A stretch of 64,000 nt of DNA, from positions 1 through 64,000 of the forward strand of contig NZ_JAELXS010000003.1 in the NCBI RefSeq assembly GCF_016427505.1, given 5' to 3'. Positions 56,749-64,000 of the stretch are shown in pieces. This DNA comes from Sphingomonas mollis. Lineage in GTDB: Bacteria; Pseudomonadota; Alphaproteobacteria; Sphingomonadales; Sphingomonadaceae. Below the pieces are notes generated by a model that made no database searches, was not told where the DNA came from, and saw nothing but the letters and a program-made list of their open reading frames with translations. The translations under genes and the position numbers were made by a program. Numbering within the stretch: position 1 is the first letter of the stretch; each line of letters begins with the position of its first letter.

Positions 56749-59580
56749 TCACGGCCGCCGCAGCGACGCCGCGTCCAGATCGAGCGCAGCCGCCGGGATC
56801 ACCTCGACATTCGGATACAGCGCCCTGAGCGGTGCGATGAACTGCTTGGCGTCCCCCACGACCACCACACTGGCGGCCTTGGGATCGAGCAACGCCTGCG
56901 CCGCCTTCTGCACCGCTGCCGGATCGACGCCCTCCACCTTGGCGGTGTAGCGGCCGATTTCGGTCAGCGGCACATCCTGCACTACATAATCGCCGATGAT
57001 GTCGGCCACGCCGTCGGTCGTTTCGATCGCCCGGCCGAAGCCGCCGACCAGCACCGCCTTGCGCGTGTCGAGTTCGTCCGCCGGCACCGCCGTGGCGCCC
57101 ATCCGTGTCATCTCCGCCGCGATCAGTTGCACCGCTTCGGCCGCGGTCGGGTTTTTGGTCTGTGTGCGGGCGGAGATGCTGCCGCCCAGTCGCCGCGCCG
57201 TCACACTGCTGCCCGCGCCATATGCCAGGCCACGCTTGATGCGGATTTCCTGATTCAGCCGTGACGAGAAGCCGCCGCCCAGCACCGTATTGCCGACATT
57301 GAGCGGATAATAACGCTCGTCACCGCGCATGATGCCCGGCCGCGCCACCACGACGCCCGCCTGTCCGGCATCGGGCATGTCGACCACGATCACCCGCGGC
57401 GCCGGCGGGGCTGCCAGCATGACGGCGGGGGGCAGTGGCGTCGCCTTCCACGCGCCGAACTGCGCCTCGGCCAGCGCGCGGGCGGCGGCGGGCGTGACGT
57501 CGCCCACCATTACCAGTGCGGTGCGATTCGGAGACCAGGTGCCGGCATAGGAGTGCGTGATGTCGTCGCGCGTGATCGCCTTCAGCGAGGTCGGCGTACC
57601 GTCCAGCGGCGGTGCATATGGTCCCTTGCCGAACACCGCCCGCGTCGCGACCAGTGCGGCGAGCTGGGCCGGGTCCTTCAGCGTCACCTCGATCCCGTCG
57701 ATCGTCTGCGCCCGCGCGCGTTCGATCTCCTCGGGCGCAAAGGCGGGGCGGATCGCGACATCGGCCAGGATCGGCATCGCCTTGGCCAGCTGGTCCGACT
57801 TCACGGTCAGCGACACCGACGATCCGTCGCGATCGGCGCTGCTGCCGATCGATCCGCCCAGCGCCTCCACCGCCCGCGCGATCTCGGTCGCGGAGCGGGT
57901 GGCGGTGCCCTTGGTCATCAACCCGGCGGTCAGGTTCGCCACGCCCGACCGCGTCGCGGGATCGGTCGCGCCGCCGCCGATCGCAACCAGCGCGGCGGTG
58001 ACGATCGGCAGGCCGTGCCGCTCGACGGTAATCAGGCGCATGCCGTTGGCCAGCTTCGTCTCCACCGGCTGCGGCAACACCGCCGCGATCGGCGCGGTGG
58101 GGGTGGGCGGCAGGATACGCGCGGACCCGATCGCCGCCGTCACCACCGGAATATTGGCGGGCGGCGTCAGCGCGGCGACCTTCACGGTCGGCGCCACCGT
58201 GATCGGCATCAGCCGGACGTTGGCCGGCGGTTGCCCGGGCAGATAGCGGATGATCGCCGCCTGATCGTCGCCCAGATATTGCCGCGCGACCCGCTGCACA
58301 TCGGCGGCGGTCACGGTGGCGATCGCGGCGAGCTGGCGGTCGGCGGCACGGGGGTCGCCATCGATGATGACGGACGAGGCGATGACGCGCGCCTTGCCCT
58401 CCGCCGTCTCGCGTTCCTTGATCGCCGACGTCAGGATCTGGTTCTTCGCCTCGGTCAGCTCCGCCGCCGACACCGTTGCATCGCGGAACCGGGCGATCTC
58501 GCGCTTCAACGCCGCCTCGCCCTGATCCACCGTCTTGCCGCCCGCCATGATGGCATAGGCGATCAGATTGCCGGTGCCTTTCTTGGTATCGAGGAACGCC
58601 TCGGCACTCTGCGCCAGCTGGTCGCGATAGACGACATTCTCGTACAGGCGCGAGCTTTCGCCCGTCGCCAGCACGGTCTGCAACACGGTCAGCGCGGGAA
58701 TGTCGGCGGCGTTGTCAGGCGGCACGTGCCACGTCATCACCACGGCGGGCAGCGGCGTGTTCGGCTCGTACGTCGTGTAGGTGACGGCCTTGGTCCGCGC
58801 GGGTTCGGTCACGGTGACGCGGGGGATCGGCCCGGCCGGGCGCTTGATCGGCGCGAAATACCGGTCGATCCAGGCGTTCAGCTGCGCCGGATCGAAATTG
58901 CCCGACACGACCAGGATCGCATTGTCCGGCCGGTAATAGGTCGCATGGAACGCACGCACATCGTCGATCGACGCAGCCTGCAATTCGTCGATGCTGCCGA
59001 TCGTCGACCGGGCATAGGGATGCGTCGTATAGGACGCCGCCGACAGATAGGTGGAGAACAGCTTGCCGTACGGCCGCGCCATCGTCGACTGGCGCAGTTC
59101 CTCCTTCACCACGTCGCGCTCGGACGCGAACGTCACCGGCTCGACGATCAGGCTCGCCATCCGGTCCGCCTCCGCGAACAACAGCCGTTGCAGGTGATTG
59201 GCCGGCACCACCTCGAAATAATTGGTGTAATCGTCGTTGGTGGAGGCGTTGTTGTACCCGCCGACGTCCTCGGTCAGGCGATCCATCTGCTCGGGCACCA
59301 GATTGCGCGTCGCCTTGAACATCAGATGTTCGAACATGTGCGCGAAGCCCGACCGGCCGGCGGGATCGTCCTTCGACCCGACATCGTACCACACCTGCAC
59401 CGACACGTTGGGCGTGCCGGTGTCGCGCAAGGCATAGATGCGCAGCCCGTTGGGCAGCGTGCGTTGGGTGAACGCGATCGGCTTCACCGCCGACGAAGCC
59501 GGGGGAACAGGGGCAACCGTCTGCGCCACCACGCCGGTCGGCAGGGCGGCGGCGAGCAGCAGCGCGAGACGGAGCTTCAT
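56749..59580 (-). CDS. M16 family zinc metallopeptidase (pitrilysin-like), periplasmic
   Basis: A 943-residue protein with a signal peptide (1-20, cleavage after VVAQ) and two M16 halves. The N-terminal half carries the inverted zinc motif HMFEH (81-85) and the downstream Glu (in ERDVVKEELRQ); the C-terminal half (from about 490) lacks the motif, as usual for the inactive partner domain, and ends with the QEIRIKRGLAYGAGSSVTA block. It probably degrades peptides in the periplasm. Confidence 0.92.
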   Translation of the reverse strand: MKLRLALLLAAALPTGVVAQTVAPVPPASSAVKPIAFTQRTLPNGLRIYALRDTGTPNVSVQVWYDVGSKDDPAGRSGFAHMFEHLMFKATRNLVPEQMDRLTEDVGGYNNASTNDDYTNYFEVVPANHLQRLLFAEADRMASLIVEPVTFASERDVVKEELRQSTMARPYGKLFSTYLSAASYTTHPYARSTIGSIDELQAASIDDVRAFHATYYRPDNAILVVSGNFDPAQLNAWIDRYFAPIKRPAGPIPRVTVTEPARTKAVTYTTYEPNTPLPAVVMTWHVPPDNAADIPALTVLQTVLATGESSRLYENVVYRDQLAQSAEAFLDTKKGTGNLIAYAIMAGGKTVDQGEAALKREIARFRDATVSAAELTEAKNQILTSAIKERETAEGKARVIASSVIIDGDPRAADRQLAAIATVTAADVQRVARQYLGDDQAAIIRYLPGQPPANVRLMPITVAPTVKVAALTPPANIPVVTAAIGSARILPPTPTAPIAAVLPQPVETKLANGMRLITVERHGLPIVTAALVAIGGGATDPATRSGVANLTAGLMTKGTATRSATEIARAVEALGGSIGSSADRDGSSVSLTVKSDQLAKAMPILADVAIRPAFAPEEIERARAQTIDGIEVTLKDPAQLAALVATRAVFGKGPYAPPLDGTPTSLKAITRDDITHSYAGTWSPNRTALVMVGDVTPAAARALAEAQFGAWKATPLPPAVMLAAPPAPRVIVVDMPDAGQAGVVVARPGIMRGDERYYPLNVGNTVLGGGFSSRLNQEIRIKRGLAYGAGSSVTARRLGGSISARTQTKNPTAAEAVQLIAAEMTRMGATAVPADELDTRKAVLVGGFGRAIETTDGVADIIGDYVVQDVPLTEIGRYTAKVEGVDPAAVQKAAQALLDPKAASVVVVGDAKQFIAPLRALYPNVEVIPAAALDLDAASLRRP

Positions 59581-61529
<1,949 letters not shown>

Positions 61530-61636
61530 CTATACTGTATCGCCCTATCGGCGATGGCGCCTGCCCGCGCAAAGCATTTTGACGGCGCGGTCCCACCGTA
61601 TATCGGCGCGATGCCGCCATGGAGGGGCAAGCCCGC

Positions 61637-62314
61637 GTGAACCAGCCCTTCGGTGCCAAACGACTGTTGCAACTGCTCGGTATAGTCCTGCTCGGCTGGG
61701 CGGTGGGGCATCTGTTCCAGAGCGCCCGGCCCATCGGCCGCGATGTCGGCGACAATCCGGTCGCCCGATCGCTGCTGCTCGATCGGCAGGGGCCGTCGTC
61801 CGGCGCGACCGATTCCACGCTGACGCTGGTCCTCTTCACCGATTACCAATGCCCCGCCTGCCGGCTGGCCGCGCCCGCGATGGAAGCGGCGGTGGCGAGC
61901 GACGGGCATGTCCGCATCCTCTATCGCGACTGGCCGATCTTCGGCCCGGCGTCCGAGCGCGCCGCCCGCCTCGCCCTCGCCGCCGACCGGCAGGGCATCT
62001 ATCCGCCGCTCCACCGCCTGTTGATGGGCGAACGCCGCCCCCTCGACGATCGCGTGCTGGCGGAGGCGGTCGTCGCGGCCGGCGGCGACTGGGACCGGGT
62101 GCAGGCCGACCTGCGCCGATACGACGCCGCGATCACCGCGCAACTGGGCCGCACCCTCGATGCCGCGCGCCGGCTGGGTCTGGCCGGCACGCCGTCCTAC
62201 CTCGTCGGCCCGCTGCTGGTCGAAGGGGCGATGGACGAGGCCGGCTTCCGCCGTGCCTTCGCCGCCGCCCGCGACGCTATCGCGTCGGTCCCTGGCTCGA
62301 CAGGAACGCGATGA
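61637..62314 (+). CDS. DsbA-like thioredoxin-fold protein
   Basis: A 225-residue membrane-anchored, periplasmic thioredoxin-fold protein: helix at about 10-28, active site CPAC (C72, C75) in FTDYQCPACRLAAPAM, and the cis-Pro loop GTPSYLVG. It resembles BdbD/ScoI-type oxidoreductases. The GTG at 61637 is preferred since GGAGGGG precedes it by nine bases; the ATG at 61619 would make that site coding. The 3' end overlaps the cytochrome gene tail by 38 bases. Confidence 0.85.
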   Translation: MNQPFGAKRLLQLLGIVLLGWAVGHLFQSARPIGRDVGDNPVARSLLLDRQGPSSGATDSTLTLVLFTDYQCPACRLAAPAMEAAVASDGHVRILYRDWPIFGPASERAARLALAADRQGIYPPLHRLLMGERRPLDDRVLAEAVVAAGGDWDRVQADLRRYDAAITAQLGRTLDAARRLGLAGTPSYLVGPLLVEGAMDEAGFRRAFAAARDAIASVPGSTGTR

Positions 62315-62714
62315 CGTCCGCCCGTTCCAGCGGATCGGCGATCCCGGCAAAGGCCATGCGCGTTCCCGGCGCGAACGCCGCCGGTGATCGCAGCCAGCGG
62401 TCCATCCGCGCCGGCGTCCACACCCCGCCGACCGATTGCAGCGCCGCGGTATAGGCGAACCGCGCACTCGCTCCGGTCACGGTCTTGCCCATCACGCCGT
62501 ACAGGTTCGGGCCACCCGCATCGGGCGCCTGCTGCCGCACGGTGTGGCACGCCGCACAGGCCGCAAAGCTGCGTCCGCCCGCCCCGGCATCCGCCACCCG
62601 CAGATAATCGGCCAGCACCGCATTCGCCCCCGCCGCGCGCCGCCGCGCCTCGCGATCGTCACGCGCGCATCCCGCCAGCAACAGCATCACGCCAAGGGCG
62701 ATGCGTCGGATCAC
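62277..62714 (-). CDS. Class I c-type cytochrome, lipoprotein
   Basis: A 145-residue protein: signal with lipobox LLAGC (Cys16), a heme site CAACH (53-57), PNLYGVMGK as in cytochrome c2, and an axial Met in GTRMAFAG. Probably an electron carrier tethered in the periplasm. It runs convergent with the DsbA-like gene and follows the dienelactone hydrolase gene by a few bases on the same strand. Confidence 0.88.
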   Translation of the reverse strand: MIRRIALGVMLLLAGCARDDREARRRAAGANAVLADYLRVADAGAGGRSFAACAACHTVRQQAPDAGGPNLYGVMGKTVTGASARFAYTAALQSVGGVWTPARMDRWLRSPAAFAPGTRMAFAGIADPLERADVIAFLSSQGPTR

Positions 62715-62718
62715 GCCA

Positions 62719-63471
62719 TCAAACCGCCGCGCTCAACACCCGCTGGAACAGCGCCAGCATCCACCCCGTCGCCTGCACGAACAGCGCCGGATCATATCGC
62801 GGCCCCTCGTCGCGCAGGAAGGCATGCGCCGCATTCACCTCATGCCACTCATACCGCGCGCCGACCGCCTCCAGCCGCGCCCGGATCGCCTCGCGCCCGG
62901 CAAAGGGCACATGCGGGTCCTGCCGCCCCCACACGAACAGCGTCTCCGCCGTCAGTTCGTCCATCCGCGCCAGACTGTCGTCGCATCGCCCCTCGCCCAG
63001 CGAGCCGGCATGGATATCGGTCGGATAGAAGCACGCCGCCGCCGACACGCGGGGGTCGAGCGCGGCGCGGTACGCCAGATGCCCGCCCAGACACACGCCC
63101 GCCGTCGCCAGCCGCCCGCTGCACGCCGGATGCGCCGCCAGCCAGTCGAGCGCGGCGGTCGCATCCGCATCATACGCCGCCACCGGCTTGGCGAACTTCA
63201 GCGCGTTGCCCCGATCGGTCCCCGCCTGATCGTAGCGCAGCACCGTCCCCGGCGCCTCATATTCGTGATACACTTCCGGCACCGCCACGCAGTATCCATG
63301 CCCCGCGATGAACGCCGCCAGCCGCCGGATCGGGTCGGTCACCTGATAGATTTCCGAATACAGCACCACCCCCGGATACCGCCCGTCGGCCGCCGGCCGA
63401 AACACATGCGTCCGCATCACCCCGCCATCGGCGGCGGGCAGGTCGGCATATTCGTCGCTGTGGATAATCAT
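62719..63471 (-). CDS. Dienelactone hydrolase family protein
   Basis: A 250-residue alpha/beta hydrolase with the dienelactone-hydrolase triad: C127 in GVCLGGHLAYRA, D185 in WGRQDPHVPF and H216 in AHAFLRDEG. It likely hydrolyses lactones or esters; substrate unknown. The ATG at 63471 gives MIIHSDEYA; the longer frame upstream is not credible. It is followed closely by the cytochrome c gene on the same strand. Confidence 0.9.
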   Translation of the reverse strand: MIIHSDEYADLPAADGGVMRTHVFRPAADGRYPGVVLYSEIYQVTDPIRRLAAFIAGHGYCVAVPEVYHEYEAPGTVLRYDQAGTDRGNALKFAKPVAAYDADATAALDWLAAHPACSGRLATAGVCLGGHLAYRAALDPRVSAAACFYPTDIHAGSLGEGRCDDSLARMDELTAETLFVWGRQDPHVPFAGREAIRARLEAVGARYEWHEVNAAHAFLRDEGPRYDPALFVQATGWMLALFQRVLSAAV

Positions 63472-63584
63472 CGTCGCTTCTTGCGCGCGATCGGCGGGGG
63501 AGGGCAACAGCAACAGGGCGCGGAGGCGATCGGGAAACGGTATCGATGGGCGACAACAGACGCTGACCCGTCTGTATCCATTGC

Positions 63585-64000
63585 CTATCGAACGGACCCC
63601 GCACTGAAACGGACCACGGCGCTGTGAAAGGCTTGCGATGCCGCCTTCCAGTCGGGCCACGCAAACGGCGCTGCTTCGAGAGAAGCGGGCGTCTTGGAAA
63701 TGAAGTCATTCAGCGTTCGCAGAAGATCGTCCGCATCGCCCGTCTTGAAATAAATGCCGTGCTGACCTGCGATTTCCCGGAATATCGGTATTTCGCTTGC
63801 GATAACTGGTCCCCCCCCGATTGAGCGATTCGACGATCGGCAGGCCGAAACCTTCGATGGAGGATGCGACAATTACCGCATCTGCGTCAGCGTATAGCGA
63901 TTCCAGCACTTCGTCAGACGCGGAAGTGTTTAGGGTAAAATAATTATTGGACGTAGCCAAACTGGAAAGGCGTTGTGACAGGTCCTGTTCGATCCAGCCT
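63585..64000 (-). pseudogene. Family 4 glycosyltransferase, C-terminal part, frameshifted (partial at window end)
   Basis: The start lies beyond the window. From 64000 downward the frame reads GWIEQDLSQRLSSLATS, the LYADADAVIVASSIEGFG segment, and LPIVESLNRGG, the GT4 UDP-sugar-binding block with EGFGLP. At an 8-base G run (plus strand C run 63811-63818) the frame breaks, and the family continues in another frame with PVIASEIPIFREIAGQHGIY and a short C-terminus to 63585. Removing one base of the run restores a single GT4 protein. This is either a true pseudogene, a phase-variable gene or a sequencing error. Confidence 0.75.

Overview
The window reads as a chromosomal stretch from a sphingomonad (Alphaproteobacteria, Sphingomonadales; Sphingomonas-like). 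The evidence is high GC, a sphingomonad-type TonB-dependent receptor, an alphaproteobacterial LexA box (GTTC-N7-GTTC type) directly in front of uvrA, a GGAAC-N16-CGTT promoter of the EcfG general-stress type, a globin-related chemoreceptor, and many short palindromic intergenic repeats. No transposase, integrase, CRISPR array or rRNA was seen. One tRNA (Phe, GAA) is present.

Layout. 1-5.7 kb: an accessory stretch with a small UVR-motif protein, a DUF2235 hydrolase, a Wzx-like flippase, a family 2 glycosyltransferase and a frameshifted remnant of an AbiEii-type nucleotidyltransferase, ending at the 3' side of tRNA-Phe. 5.7-7.7 kb: a conserved housekeeping run on the minus strand (yacG, RNase E/G-like, maf, infA). 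8-28 kb: mixed genes, including a divergent GlmS-type enzyme, an AI-2E family exporter with an extra C-terminal domain, a BrkB-type membrane protein, a TonB receptor, a 2OG-oxygenase-like protein, a fused osmoprotectant ABC transporter, two SDRs, a lipase-like hydrolase, phenylalanine hydroxylase, a MASE1-PAS-GGDEF cyclase, PrmA and a soluble globin-like chemoreceptor.

28.5-44.6 kb: the TCA core on the plus strand, sdhC-sdhD-sdhA, then a C13-type peptidase and a ClpP-like protein, then sdhB, a thioesterase and zapE, then mdh, a small secreted protein, sucD, sucA, sucB, a GIY-YIG protein and lpd. Together these encode succinate dehydrogenase, malate dehydrogenase, one succinyl-CoA ligase subunit and the complete 2-oxoglutarate dehydrogenase complex. 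sucC is not in the window. The GIY-YIG gene is bracketed by two copies of a palindromic repeat in inverted orientation.

44.7-56.5 kb: an acetyltransferase, a PepSY protein, a CHASE4-like chemoreceptor, uvrA under a LexA box, then a region of toxin-antitoxin-like genes (an apparently intact nucleotidyltransferase-like pair and a broken brnT/brnA pair), followed by small stress and envelope proteins (CspA, OsmC, glycine-zipper lipoprotein, several secreted small proteins). 56.7-64 kb: an M16 peptidase; a translationally coupled set of EF-hand protein, tgt and a small membrane protein; a DsbA-like protein; a c-type cytochrome; a dienelactone hydrolase; and the C-terminal part of a family 4 glycosyltransferase interrupted at an 8-base homopolymer.

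The strongest leads for something undescribed are the GIY-YIG/inverted-repeat cassette inside the suc-lpd locus and the protease pair between sdhA and sdhB. All functional assignments come from reading motifs in the sequence; no database search was run.
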